Shown piece by piece: positions 10,176-20,996 of a DNA stretch of 64,000 bases (the stretch's first letter is position 1; each line of letters opens with the position of its first letter). This DNA is from Mesotaenium endlicherianum (Eukaryota > Streptophyta > Zygnematophyceae > Zygnematales > Mesotaeniaceae): the NCBI GenBank assembly GCA_009602735.1, contig WELA01002202.1:81586-145585 (forward strand). The letters run 5' to 3'. The position numbers and the translations under genes are program-made. The notes under the pieces are model-generated. The model was given only the letters and a program-made list of their open reading frames with translations, did no database searches and was not told the DNA's origin.

Positions 10176-11654
10176 TTACTGACTGTTGCTGTCTTTTAAA
10201 GGCTGGTCTTTTCTCTCGACCTTAGGCAGGTGCTTGACCGGACACTGTTCTCTGTAGTGGCCTTTCTGCTGACAATGGTAGCAAGTAGATTTTGCTGAGG
10301 CTGGTCTCGGCTTAGTCCTACCACCACCCCTTCCATAGCCACCTCGAGAGGGACCACCTCTACCTCTAGACTGAATAGCATTGTACTCATACTCATATTC
10401 ATCACCCTGATTATCCTCAGCCTGGTCTCCTTCAACTGCATTGTAGGAACCGTGGGGCTTTTTGACAATCTTAGACACCAAAGCGTTACTCTGGCGCTTG
10501 TGATTGAACTGCTGCTGATCCCAGGCGTCAGCATCCTGGATCAAGTCAGCCAGTTTCTCATACTTTTTCTCAGCAAAATGACCAGAGACCTCGGATTTCA
10601 AGCCATACCTGAAGTATGCTATCCTATACCGTTCTGGCAAATCAGGCTGCTTCATCATGTTCTCTTGGAACTTTTGAGCAAACTCAGCAACTGAAGTGGT
10701 CTGCTTCAGTGTCAGGGAGATCATCGCATAGATAGCTTTCTCCTGCTGGTTGATGACATCAAACTTCTCATGCAACTTCTCGACAAACTCTACCCACGTA
10801 GGGTCACCGAGTTGCCGAGCCTTACGCTCTTCCTTCCAGTAAAGCCACCAGTCTGCGGCACTGCCTTTCAGTAGCGCACCGGTGTGCCTGACCTTCTCGT
10901 AATCTTGCAGTTCTGGGTAGTTCTCCAGCCACTGCTCAACATCCGCGAGAAACTTGATCAGGTAATATTTTCTGTTTCCCTCAGGATCATAGTCCTGGGG
11001 AGGTTTCGGCTTGGGCTTACTAGGCCCTCGGCCACCACCACTAGTGGTGTGAGACCCCAGTTGGTCTCTGTCCCGGAGTAGGGACATTATGATTCTTTTG
11101 TCCTCCTGCTGGGACTGATACATGGTCGCCATTTGCGACTGCATCTGAACGAACAATGCTCCCAAGTCTACATTTTGGGGTGGTAGATTAGCAAATGCAG
11201 CAGCAGCATTGGCATCTACTCGCTGAGTAGTGTCCTCAACAATCCCTCTTGCTCCTGCAGCAGCAATTCCTGCCGCATTCAGCCGGTCACGTATTTGACC
11301 TAGGGGTACATTGAGTTGTACGGCAGGAGGTGGGTTCAGAACATTGGCCCTTGATGCCATAAGTTCTTCAACAGTGCGCTCGTCAGCTGGCTGTCCTTCC
11401 CTCCTTTGTATATCTTCAGCGGCCTTTGCTACTTGTTCAGCTTCTAGTCTGGCTATCTCCTCCTCAGCTTGCTGAGCTGCGACTGAGGCAATAGCAGCTG
11501 CCTCATCTGCAGCCTCCCTAGCTGCAGTATCCGCTACTGCTTCCGAATAGGTACGGTTTCCCGCTACATGGCTTTCCGCCTGGTTTTCGACATTCTCGTT
11601 ATCCTGGTTCTCCATGTCTCGGGAGTTGCTAGTTTGAGACCTTGTCCTTACCAT
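10176..11654 (-). CDS. gag: Gag of element B
   Basis: Capsid/nucleocapsid precursor of 492 residues. The N-terminus is Ala/Glu-rich and probably helical (about 35-90). A capsid-like core follows (about 225-395, with [15 protein letters not shown] and [11 protein letters not shown]). Then come an acidic stretch, an RG-rich stretch and one CCHC zinc knuckle, [14 protein letters not shown] (458-471). The ATG at 11652-11654 is the first after the primer site. The stop at 10176-10178 lies just past the slippery heptamer, so most ribosomes should make Gag alone. Confidence 0.95.
   Translation of the reverse strand: MVRTRSQTSNSRDMENQDNENVENQAESHVAGNRTYSEAVADTAAREAADEAAAIASVAAQQAEEEIARLEAEQVAKAAEDIQRREGQPADERTVEELMASRANVLNPPPAVQLNVPLGQIRDRLNAAGIAAAGARGIVEDTTQRVDANAAAAFANLPPQNVDLGALFVQMQSQMATMYQSQQEDKRIIMSLLRDRDQLGSHTTSGGGRGPSKPKPKPPQDYDPEGNRKYYLIKFLADVEQWLENYPELQDYEKVRHTGALLKGSAADWWLYWKEERKARQLGDPTWVEFVEKLHEKFDVINQQEKAIYAMISLTLKQTTSVAEFAQKFQENMMKQPDLPERYRIAYFRYGLKSEVSGHFAEKKYEKLADLIQDADAWDQQQFNHKRQSNALVSKIVKKPHGSYNAVEGDQAEDNQGDEYEYEYNAIQSRGRGGPSRGGYGRGGGRTKPRPASAKSTCYHCQQKGHYREQCPVKHLPKVERKDQPLKDSNSQ
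10194..10200 (-). promoter_or_regulatory. Candidate -1 ribosomal frameshift site (TTTAAAA)
   Basis: On the minus strand the gag frame reads CCT-TTA-AAA-GAC, which places T-TTA-AAA in the canonical X-XXY-YYZ phase. Slipping back one base opens the pol frame (RQQQSVI...), which is free of stops into the protease. Without slipping, gag ends six codons later. H keeps the heptamer; C has lost it. I did not fold the downstream RNA. Confidence 0.75.
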
Positions 11655-11675
11655 ACAAAGAAGACTGTGATAACT

Positions 11676-11687
11676 GCTCCGATACCA
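11676..11687 (-). other. Primer binding site of element B (tRNA-iMet)
   Basis: The minus-strand sequence TGGTATCGGAGC starts one base after the 5' LTR end. It matches the plant-type initiator tRNA-Met primer site (TGGTATCAGAGC) except at one base. The same variant primes elements F, I and K. Confidence 0.85.
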
Positions 11688-11688
11688 C

Positions 11689-12434
11689 TGAAATGAATCG
11701 ACTTACCAAATAGGCGATTAACAATTAATAAAGATCTTTATATCAGCAAGTAATCTTTATGGTATTTTCCGTTAACTGGTTAAACGGCAAAGGACAACAC
11801 ACTAGCAGTGAATAATACTCGTAAGTCAAATGCGAGTAAACTAGCATCAATAATGCAAATCAGTAAACTCATACATAAGCAAGGTTAGAAGACAGTGCGT
11901 ATCAATGGCTTCTCGCCTTGGATTCAGATCTCTCTCAGTAAGCTGTACAAGAGAGTTGGCCTCGTTTCCGAATGCCGAACTCGAGAGCAATGCCTAGCAT
12001 ATGTACATGGAATGAGTTTACTGTTCAACGGTCAGTGCGATGGCACCGCCTACCCGGGAGTTAACCACGTTGGTAGGACCTCGGTTAACCAAATCCACCG
12101 CCATCTCCCATCATCCCGAATAGCCATCCATCATGGGGATGTCATCTGGCCATTCATCTAGCAGGTGGTACTTAGATGCATATCAAGGCAGTTCGCTGCT
12201 ACCGAGCACGGAAGTCAGCTGGCTGTCAAAGAATGTGTCAGCAAGCTGACTTAAGTTGACTTCAGCCTGCTGCTTTTGGCCGAGTCATTAAACTGATAAT
12301 TATGTAAAGTCCAGCACACTGATTATTAACTAAAGTTCAGCAGACTGACTACTAACTAAAGTTCAGCAGGCTGAACTAAATTAACTATTATATTTAAATG
12401 AATATTATATCTACTAATATACTGATTCATTACA
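11689..12434 (-). repeat. 5' LTR of element B
   Basis: A 746-bp LTR in inverted orientation relative to that of A and of the same length. It reads TGTAATG...TTTCA on the minus strand. The primer site lies one base beyond its end, and the RT of element C lies directly on the other side. Confidence 0.93.
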
Positions 12435-13935
12435 CAAGGTCAGTCAGTTTACTGGCCTTTGTATAATGTTTTTCAGTGAACCTCCTATAGTAGTTAGCCA
12501 ACCTGATGAAGGATCTAATTTACAAGACAAACTGTGGTACAGGCCAGTCCCTTATGGTCTGGACCTTCTTAAGATCAACACTAATGCCTTCGTTACTGAC
12601 CATGTGTCCCAGGATTCCAATACTCTCCTTAAAGAAATCACACTTGGTCATCTTTGCATATATTTGATTCTTTCTTACGTGTCCATCACAGTCTTCAGTT
12701 GTTCAACATGCTCAGCTTGAGTCTGAGAGAAAATTAGAATATCATCCAGAAAGACTTGCACAAACTTATCAAAGCAAGGTCTGAAATGTCATTCATAGCA
12801 CCCATGAAGGTGGCAGGAGCATTAGTCAGTCCAAACGGCATCACATTGAACTCATAGCGTCCATATCGTGTGCGGAAAGCTGTCTTGTGTTCATCTCCTT
12901 CATCAACTCTGATTTGATGATGACCACTCTCGATATGTATCTTACTAGACACTTTAGCACCAAACAGGATATCAAGCAAGTCCTCGATTCTGGGTAAAGC
13001 ATACTTGTTATATACTGTAACCCTGTTAAGAGCTCCGTAATCCACACATATTCGCATACTGCCATCTTTTTTTTTAACAAATAAGATGGGTGCACCATAA
13101 GGTGATGTATTGGAAGCAATATAACCATATTCCTCCAACTCTGCAATCTGTGTTCTTAACTCTTCACTCTCCATGTGAGACAACCCATACGTGCGTTGCC
13201 AAGGCGGATGGCTCCCAGGTAGTAAATCAATCTTATAATCCACCTCCCTCCAAGGGGGCAGTCCTCGAGGCATGTTAAAAACATCAGCATACTGAGCAAC
13301 AATTTTTGCAGCAGTAGGGTGGTCGGGAGGGCTTACCTTCTTTTCGACCTCTTCTTCAGTTGGGGAGGTACCTCTTTTAGTAGCAGACAGAACATTCTGT
13401 CTTCCTTCTGGTTCCAACTTTTGATGAACTCCATTGCATTTAGCAATGTGCATCCTTCTAGAAGCCTCTTCTTTTCCTTCATTTGCCATCCATACAAGAC
13501 AAGAGGAAGAGCACTGGTGGGTGCCAAGTTAGTCTGCCCATCACTGGCTCCTCTCACTTTAACAGTATCTCTGCTCCAACAAACTTCAGCTTGATGTCTA
13601 TTAAGCCAGGACCTGCCTAGGACGAGATCATAAAAGCCAGTGTTGAGTACCTCAAACGTAAGCGTTTCAGTTAGAACTGCAATACCAGATACTAAGTGGA
13701 CCTCAATAGGCTTGGTTATAATTTGTCCCGAAATACTTGAGGCATCTCCAATAAATATTTTTCTATTCCTTTGGGTGGTAGTAGGCAACCTTAGCCGCTT
13801 AACTAAGTCCTTATGGATGAAAGTATGTGAGGCCCCTCCGTGAACAAATGCCCTCACCTTCCTACCTGCAATCATACAATGCTGTAGAATAGAGAGGACT
13901 GACTTTTCCTGACTTTCGCATCATTCTCCTGACTT
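12435..13935 (-). pseudogene. pol: Pol relic of element C (protease and N-terminal RT)
   Basis: Collinear with the B pol from the protease to the RT palm, but split into overlapping frames (12734-13489 and 13333-13875) by indels. The protease Asp is replaced by His (FVHGGAS), which by itself would abolish catalysis. The RT segment keeps the FVKKKDGSM and [11 protein letters not shown] regions. Confidence 0.88.
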
Positions 13936-14135
13936 AGCAAAAAAATGTTGGACATCAGGTTGAACAAGACCATCCAGAGTGTGCACTCTTTGCAGGTCTA
14001 TATTGTTGATGGTCTCCTTTATCTGGTTGGCAGGCATGCATAGTGAATCCAATTTAGCAAGATTTATAATACCTGCTACGAGGGTAGTTAGTGACGACTC
14101 ACTATCTCTAGCATCCTCACAGTCAGTAGACTGGA

Positions 14136-15600
14136 TTACTGACTGTTGGTGTCTTTTACAAGCTGATCCCTTCTCTCAACCTTTGGGAGGTGCTTTCTAG
14201 GACACTGCTCTCTGTAGTGGCCCAACTCCTGGCAATGAAAGCAAATAGATTTTGCTGAGGCTGGTCTCGGCTTAGTCCTACCACCACCTCTTTTATAGCC
14301 ACCTCGAGAGTATCCCCCTCTCCCTCTAGACTGTATAGCATTGTACTCATACGCGTACTCATCACCGTGATCATCCTTAGCCTGGTCTCCTTCAATTGCA
14401 TTGTAGGAACAATGTGGCTTTTTGACGGTCTTAGACACCAAAGCATTACTCTAGCGCTTGTGATTGAACTGCTGTTGATCCCAGGCATCAGCAACCTGGA
14501 TCAAGTCAGCCAGTTTCTCATACTTCTTTTCGGCAAAATGACCTGAGACCTCGGGCTTCAAGCCATACCTGAAATGTGCTATCCTATAACGCTCGGGCAG
14601 TTCCGGCTGCTTCATCATGTTCTCCTGGAACTTTTGAGCAAACTCAGCAACTAAAGTGGTCTGCTTCAGTGTCAAGGAGATCATTGCATAGATAGCTTTC
14701 TCCTGCTGATTGATGACCTCAAATTTTTCATGCAGTTTCTCGACAAACTCTACCCAAGTCGGGTCACCGAGTTGTTGAACCTTACGCTCTTCTTTGCAAT
14801 ATAGCCACCAGTCTGCTGCACTGCCTTTCAGTAGAGCACCAATGTGCCTGACTTTCTTTTAGTCCTGCAGTTTTGGATAGTTCTCCAGCCACTGCTCAAC
14901 ATCAGCGAGAAACTTGATCAGGTTATACTTTTTATTTCCCTCAGGATCATAGTCCTCGAGAGGTTTTGGCTTAGGCTTACTAGGCCCTCTGCTACCACCT
15001 CCCGTGGTATAAGAACCCAGTTGGTCTCTGTCATGTAGCAAAGCCATCATGATCCTTCTGTCCTCCTGTTGGGACTGATACATGCTCGCCATTTGCGATT
15101 GCATTTGTACAAATAATGCTCCAATATCTACATTTTGAGTTGACAGCCTCGCAAACGCAGCAACAGTAGTAGCCTTCACTCGCTGAGTAGCATCCTCAAC
15201 ATTCCCTCTTGCTCCTGCAAGAGCTATTCCTGCCACATTCAGCCGGTCACAAATTTGACCTAAAGGCACATTGAGTTGTACAGCAGGAGGTGAGTTCAGA
15301 CCGTTGGCCCTTTTTGCCATAAGCTCTTCGACAGTGCCCTCGTCCGCTGGTCGTTTCTCCCTCCTCTCTGCATCTTCAGCAACTTTTGCTTATCGTTTGG
15401 CTTCCAATCCGACTCTCTCCTCCTCAACCTGCTGCGCTGCCACTGCGGCAATAGCAGCTGCCTCATCTGCAGCCTCTCTAGCTGCAGTATCTGCCACTGC
15501 TTTGAAATAAGTACGGCTTCTCGCTACATGCCTTTTAGCCTGGTTCTTGACATTCTCGTTATCCTGGTTCTCCATGTCTCGGGAGTTGCTAGTTCAAGAC
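14136..15600 (-). pseudogene. gag: Gag relic of element C
   Basis: Collinear with the B gag but broken by stops and frameshifts (open blocks 15390-15575, 14859-15320, 14451-14684 and 14136-14441). The zinc knuckle survives as CFHCQELGHYREQC. The frameshift heptamer has changed to TTGTAAAAG. Confidence 0.88.
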
Positions 15601-15611
15601 CTTGTCCTTGC

Positions 15612-16162
15612 AATTGGTAAACTTATACATTAGCAAGGTTAGAAGACAGTTGGCATCGATGGCTTCTCGCCTTGGATTCAAATATCTCTCAATAAGCTAT
15701 ACAAGAGAGTTGGCCTTGTTTCTAAATGCCGAGCTCGAGAGCAATCCTAGCATATGTACATGGAATTAGTTTTACCGTTCAACGGCAAGTGCGATGGCAC
15801 CGCCTACCCGGGAGTTAACCACGTTGGTAGGACCTTGGTTAACCAAATCCACCGCCATCTCCCATCATCCCACATTGCCATCCATCCTAGGGATGTCATC
15901 TGGCCATTCATCTAGCATATCACACTTAGATGCATATCTAGGCAGGTCGCTGCTACCGAGTACGGAAGTCAGCTGACTATCAAAGAATGTGTCAACAAGC
16001 TAACCTAAGTTGACTTAAGCCTGCTGCTCTTGGCTGAGTCATTAAACTGATGAGTATATAATGTCCAGCAGATTGAATATTGACTAAAGTTCAGCAAGCT
16101 GAACTTGACTAATTATTATATATAAATGAATACTATATCTACCAATATACTGCTTCATTACA
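15612..16162 (-). repeat. Truncated 5' LTR of element C
   Basis: About 550 bp homologous to the outer part of the A-family LTR, ending CATTACA at 16162. About 195 bp nearest the primer site are deleted. Plus-strand element D follows at once. Confidence 0.8.
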
Positions 16163-18064
16163 AAAAAGGTGTTCCAGCGCCTGGAGAAATTTCAAATGAC
16201 TCTGCATCCTGGAAAATGCAGGTTCTTTGAGGCCCATGTGCCATATCTAGGACATGAGATTAAGAACAATGCTATGTTCCCTCAGGCTATCAAGACTGAG
16301 GCTATCTACAAGATACCTGCTTTCACCATAGTATCTAAGCTAAAACCCATGCTAGGACTCAACAGGTACTATTGTAAGTTTATTAAGGATTAGAGCAGAA
16401 TCGCTAAATTCATAACAGAACTTCCGAGAAAAGATGTGCCTTTCATGTGGACGGAAGCCTAGGAGAAGGCCATGAACGAGCTAAAAGAAAGGCTGGTGAC
16501 ACCCCCACTCTTGCGAACGCCAAACTACACAAAGTCGTTCCACCTGCACACAGACTGGAGTCGTGTGGGAATTGGTGCAGTACTCACTCAAGTCAAAAGC
16601 TCTAAGGAGAAGTACGTGATAGCCTATGCTTCTCGCTCTAACAACTGAGCAAAAAGAAATTACTCATTCTATGAAGGAGAGTTATTGGCAGTGGTGTGGG
16701 CTGTTGCACATTTCAGAGAGTATTTTTGGGGAAGGTCCTTCACGTTGATCACTGATCACTCGCCATCACTTTGGCTGATGAAGAATGGTGACCTCACTGG
16801 AAAATTGGCTCGTTGGGCTCTTAAGCTATATGAGTACCAGATGACGGTAGTACATCGAGCAGGTGTGCTAAACAGTGATGTTGATGGACTCAGCATGAAT
16901 CCATACCCATCTTCAGACGACAGAATTGGAGCTCAAGAAGATGAAGACCTAAGCAACCTAGCAAAAATAGCCGCCGGCTTGGTCGAAATAGCTGAAATGA
17001 TTATGTCAGGAGAAATCGAACCACTGCCGCTGTTCATTTTTAGAGATTTAAAAAATCAAGCTACTAAGCACTGGCTAAAGACAAGGTTTCACCTGGAGGG
17101 ATTATATTTGAAAGAGAAGGACTAGGTGAGCCATCGTGCAAAACGGTTTTGCTGGAAACGCAATAACCTCATCAAATTTGAAGAGGATGGTGAAGAGAAG
17201 TTGGTGCCAAAACCTGCCACAAGGCGTGCCCTTGTGCAGGAAATGCATGAAAACACAGGCCACTATGGGGTCAAAAAGACATACAATCTTTTAGAACTGC
17301 CTTTCTGGTGGAGGGGCATGAAGCAACAGTGTGAAGACATGGTCAAATCTTGCAAAAGTTGTGATTGCGTCAAAGCTGGATTCACCCAACGACACCCACA
17401 CTTGCATCCATTGCCAATCATGGGCCTAGGTTACCGTTGGAGCTGCGATCTCGCAAGTGAGCTACCGCTGTCAATGCGAGGTAATAAATACATCATGGTT
17501 ATAATTGAGCACTTCTCTGAGTGGATAGAGGTTGTGCCTCTGACTGCTAAGGAGAGTTTGGAGACCGCGGAAGCGCTCCTTAACAATGTTATTGTGCGCC
17601 ACGGAGCTCCAGCAGAATTGTCGACAGACCAAGGGTTTGAGTTCCAGGGGTTATCCTATAAAGTCTTGGACAAATGCTTCATTGATCATTGCACTACGTC
17701 TAGAGATCATCCGCAAGCGGATAGATTAGCAAAACGGATAGTGCAAACTGTGAAGTCTGCACTGCGCAAATATTGTCTGGAACATGACAAGCGCAATTGG
17801 GATCTGGCCCTATCATGGTTGGTAATGGGGTACAGATTCAGCATGCAAGCTGCGCTGGCAAATTATTTGCCATATCAAATTTTGTTTGGCAAAAGTCCAG
17901 TAGTACCCAGCAGTATCAAATGGGAGATTAACCAGGTGAAAGATCTGGACAGCCCTGAGGAACTGCTAATAGCTATGGTACGCCGCAAGGCGTTATTTGA
18001 ATGCATGATGCCTGCTACATTGGACAATCTGAAAATTGCACAAAAGAGAGATACCCAGCGTTAA
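16163..18064 (+). pseudogene. pol: Pol relic of element D (RT thumb, RNase H, integrase)
   Basis: Mostly one frame, with stops at about 16393, 16461, 16647 and 17123. The RT connection reads GHEI ... LGLNRYY, then RNase H (FHLHTDWS, YEGELLAVVWA, LITDHSPS), an integrase zinc region (HENTGHYG ... CKSCDC) and a core (WSCDLASELP; LSTDQGFEF; the Glu position has decayed near HPQADRLAKRIVQT). The longest open block is 17126-18064. It is truncated at the left by the junction with C, and the stops rule out a working polyprotein. Confidence 0.85.
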
Positions 18065-18495
18065 GATAGGGGATGGGGGTTACCGCCTAGCTGCAGATGA
18101 CGTAGATCCAGGAAGAAGACTTTGTTTACAGAAAGCGGCAGACCAAGACAACTATCGACACCAGTTCAGGTGCAGTCATCTTGCGCGTAAAGCATGTGCT
18201 GGAAGGCTCAGACGGCAAAACCATAAGCGACCATGTGCAAAATCGCTCGTTGTGCCATTTGCCAAATATTGATCCCACTGTCAAGGTTGTGCCTGAGGAA
18301 TTTGTGCCAGCCACGCCATGTGCCAACTGCAATTAGCTGGATGATCACGAGACAATAGTAGTTTGCAAACCTTCTGCATTGGGGATGAAGAGATAATGGC
18401 AGAACGATGGAAATGTCTAGACTGCTTTGTTAAACCCCCCAGTTGCAAAGCTGGAAAATAAATAACTTTCTGCAAAAAGGGCAGAGACGCCCCAG
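18065..18495 (+). pseudogene. Post-integrase region of element D with PHD-like cysteine pattern
   Basis: Broken frames encode an integrase C-terminal tail (ILRVKHVLEGSDGKTISDHVQN), then CANC at about 18319-18330, HETIVVC ending near 18366 and, after a frame change, WKCLDCFVKPP at about 18408-18440. The spacing C-x2-C ... C ... W-x-C-x2-C resembles a degenerate PHD finger. The middle H-x2-C pair is not seen. This is a tentative reading of a decayed sequence. Confidence 0.35.
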
Positions 18496-18509
18496 CTGAA
18501 AGGGAGGGG

Positions 18510-20065
18510 TGTAAGGGAAAAAGAGGGATGACAAACTTTTTGCAAAAAATGCCAAGTAGTGTAAAGGAACCATGGGAATGAGTCTGCTCAAAGCAAAAGC
18601 ACCTCATGGTCACCCCCTTGCATCTGCTTCAGTGCAGGAAGACCAAAAATAGTTCAACCTCACAGCAGAATTGCACCGACACACGTGTGAAGGGAAATCG
18701 ACCAAGGCAAACGGCACGTGCAGAGCTGCACCGGCCTGTCGACCATGACAAAGTCCACACGTGAGAGGAGTCACCGACACATCGACAAGGTCGACGGCAC
18801 ACGTGTTGGAAAGCCATACACGTGCTAGGGGACCGACACTATTAGGCACGGCAGCTGTCGCGGCTACTATCCATTTGACAGCGTTACACGCGTAACGCAA
18901 GTTACGACCCCCCAGGTACGGTAGTCAACGTTGACCACAAGTCCACTAATTGACCACCAACAGATCAACCTTGGCACAGGATACGTGCAGATTGAAAAAT
19001 AGGTTGACCCCGACCCTCAGGGGTGAAGCGGTGATTGACGGCCCAGTCAGCTGGACAGCTGACCAAGCCGAGGCGGCAAGATTGTATAGCTCAGCTGAGA
19101 AGCTGACATGGTCAAATGACCATGTGAAGACGCCCAGTCAGCTGCAAATTTGACTGTGCTACAGACATGCAGGCGTCATAAGGAGCACAAGCGCTGATTG
19201 GACGACGCTCTCAGTCGCTGGACTCGGGTCGAGGCTGCCACGACTTAAGCAGCCAGCCAAAGGGCGTGGGTCGCTAACGTCACACAGCCTTGCATGCTAA
19301 TTGAGGAGCTAAGACGACCGAGCGGTAAGCTCGAGGTTACATGTATGACTCGGTGGAAGAAGACGCGGCATGGAAACTCGCGAGGAAGAGAATCCCGCAT
19401 GCGTGGTGCTTGGATAAGGCACGAGGGTTGCACGCACTCGCCTCATTCTTGCCACCCACATCTGCCACTGAAGCAAAAGGAGCGCAAGAGAGAGAAAGAG
19501 AGAGAGAAGGAAGAGAAGGGCGCAAAGAAGGAGTTCCCAAGGCCATAGGAGAGCCTAGGAAGCACGCTCCAACCGACGCTCGAAAGTTTCCCTTTTTGTG
19601 TATCAAAAAAAAAGGTTGGAGTAAGAAGATCCCAAGAAGCAAGAGCTTACATAATAGATTCTGCTAGGACTTCTAGCACATAGTTCAGATCAAACACCAC
19701 AGGTGTGCGAGTTAGTTTCCAAGTTCTCAGAAGTCTCAGTTGTCGAATTGCTGTTAGCAAGAGCAGAATTTGCGTTTGAAGCTCTTAGTGAAGAACTGAG
19801 TGAGCTTAGCCGGCAGTGGAAACTGCTAAGGCAAGGCACTGGGCAAAGAGCTGAACTCAAACCTGCAGTAGAGTCATAAGTTTAGAGTTTTGTAAGCTGT
19901 CACTTTGTGAAGTTAAGCAAAAGTCTGAAAGGCAACTCTCTCTGAAACATTGATATTGCTGGTGCTATCTTGCTTAGATGTGATTTCTGCACACTACAAT
20001 TTATTCACTTGGTTAAGCCATCAACTTCGGCAAAAGCCAATTTGGAAGTAAGGCACTTCTGTTCT
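18510..20065 (+). repeat. Probable 3' LTR of element D
   Basis: It begins TGTAAGGGAAAAAGAGGG straight after the polypurine tract CTGAAAGGGAGGGG. Its first ~340 bp recur at 20066-20409. It contains five CACGTG motifs. No coding sequence is recognised in it. The right end lacks a clear CA. Confidence 0.6.
18682..18824 (+). promoter_or_regulatory. Cluster of five CACGTG motifs in the D-element LTR
   Basis: CACGTG starts at 18682, 18715, 18758, 18800 and 18819. This is the G-box core bound by bHLH and bZIP factors in plants. The partial second LTR has all five at matching places (20238, 20271, 20314, 20356 and 20375). Confidence 0.5.
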
Positions 20066-20409
20066 TGTAAGAGGAAAAGAGGGATGATAAAATTTTTGCA
20101 AGAATTGCCAAGTCCTGTAAAGGAACCATGGGAATGAGTTTGCGGAGAGCAAAAGCACCTCATGGTCACCCCTTTGCATTTCCTTCACTGCAGGAAGACC
20201 AAAAATGGTTCAACCTCACAGCAGAATTGCACCAACACACGTGCGAAGGGCAATCGACCAAGGCAATCGGCACGTGCAGAGCTGCACTGCCCAGTCGACC
20301 ATGGCAAAGTCCACACGTGAGAGGAGTCACCGACACATCGACCAGGTCGACGGCACACGTGCTGGAAAGCCATACACGTGCCAGGGGACTGACACTGTTA
20401 GGCACGACA
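20066..20409 (+). repeat. Partial second copy of the D-element LTR
   Basis: A direct repeat of 18510 to about 18853 with many substitutions, starting at TGTAAG. It abuts the first LTR head-to-tail and is truncated at about 20409, where unrelated sequence begins. Confidence 0.75.
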
Positions 20410-20519
20410 TTAGGTCTCGTTAATTATATAAAGTTTGGGCCTATTTTGGTGATTTTTTATAAGACAAACAATTTTGAATGTGTCCCTTAGTAGCGCAACC
20501 ATCTGAGCCAACTAATGTG

Positions 20520-20996
20520 AGGACTCCAGAAGGCGTGACTATTGCGACGTGCAAGTTAAGCGGCTAAGTGGATACGTCGAGAGTAGACTGTGGTTGGCGA
20601 TTGAGATAGACGTAATCCCGATTTCATAAGAAGGAATGAGAGGATGGTACGGGCCATTGCGTGTATGAGCATAACGCAAAGTGTCGCGGTGTTGAGCAAT
20701 GGGCAAGTTAGCCGTAGCCATTGGCATGATGCGTTGGAACAAAAGCAATTGAGCGTGGATTTTGGTTTGCCAGCCTGATGATTGACAGAGGAGTGTTAAG
20801 ACGTCACTGCAGGGAGGAAGGAATGACGTCTGACAATCGTACAACAAAAATAAGGGAAGAACAAACACAAGGACGCTTGGCGGCTAAAGTTGTACCCCTT
20901 CAGTAATCGTGGAAGTGCAAGGTCCCAGTCTGAAACGGTGTGCTGAATGTGCTCATGCAGACTGCGTTTGACGATTTGGACCATGCGTTCAGCAAG
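20520..20996 (-). pseudogene. Integrase relic E (D lineage)
   Basis: The minus-strand translation shows ALAERMVQIVKRSLHEH ... DWDLALPRLLKGYNFSRQAS, matching the integrase end of D. It is followed by a decayed tail (IVTPSGVLTLVGSDGCATKGHIQNC) resembling the D tail. It is broken by stops and joined near 20996 to fragment G. Confidence 0.7.

Larger units (their letters stand above)
5924..12434 (-). mobile_element. LTR retrotransposon B (A family), interrupted by element A
   Basis: Minus-strand chromovirus. It shows a 5' LTR (11689-12434), a tRNA-iMet primer site (11676-11687), gag, the frameshift site, intact pol, the ORF3 spacer and the first 67 codons of ORF3. It stops at 5923/5924, where A is inserted; its missing ORF3 remainder and 3' LTR should lie left of the window. 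Its 5' LTR abuts the RT region of decayed element C at 12434/12435. The right flank CAAGG compares with TAAGG in intact relatives, so B is inserted in C. Confidence 0.93.
12435..16162 (-). mobile_element. Decayed A-family element C, interrupted by B
   Basis: Minus-strand relic: RT and protease (12435 to about 13935), gag (14136 to about 15600) and part of the 5' LTR (about 15612-16162, ending CATTACA). A deletion has fused the gag start region to the inside of the LTR near 15605-15616, removing the primer site and the LTR end. Its RNase H, integrase and ORF3 would lie beyond B and are not in this window. Confidence 0.88.
16163..20065 (+). mobile_element. Decayed Ty3/gypsy element D of a different lineage
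   Basis: Plus-strand relic cut on the left inside RT: RT end, RNase H, integrase, a cysteine-motif region, a polypurine tract (18496-18509) and a 3' LTR starting TGTAAGGG at 18510. Its integrase (ending ...GLAERMVQ-like, LPYQILFGK) is clearly different from the A family, and no chromodomain is seen. The LTR right boundary is unsure; I place it at 20065 because a second, partial LTR copy starts at 20066. Confidence 0.75.
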
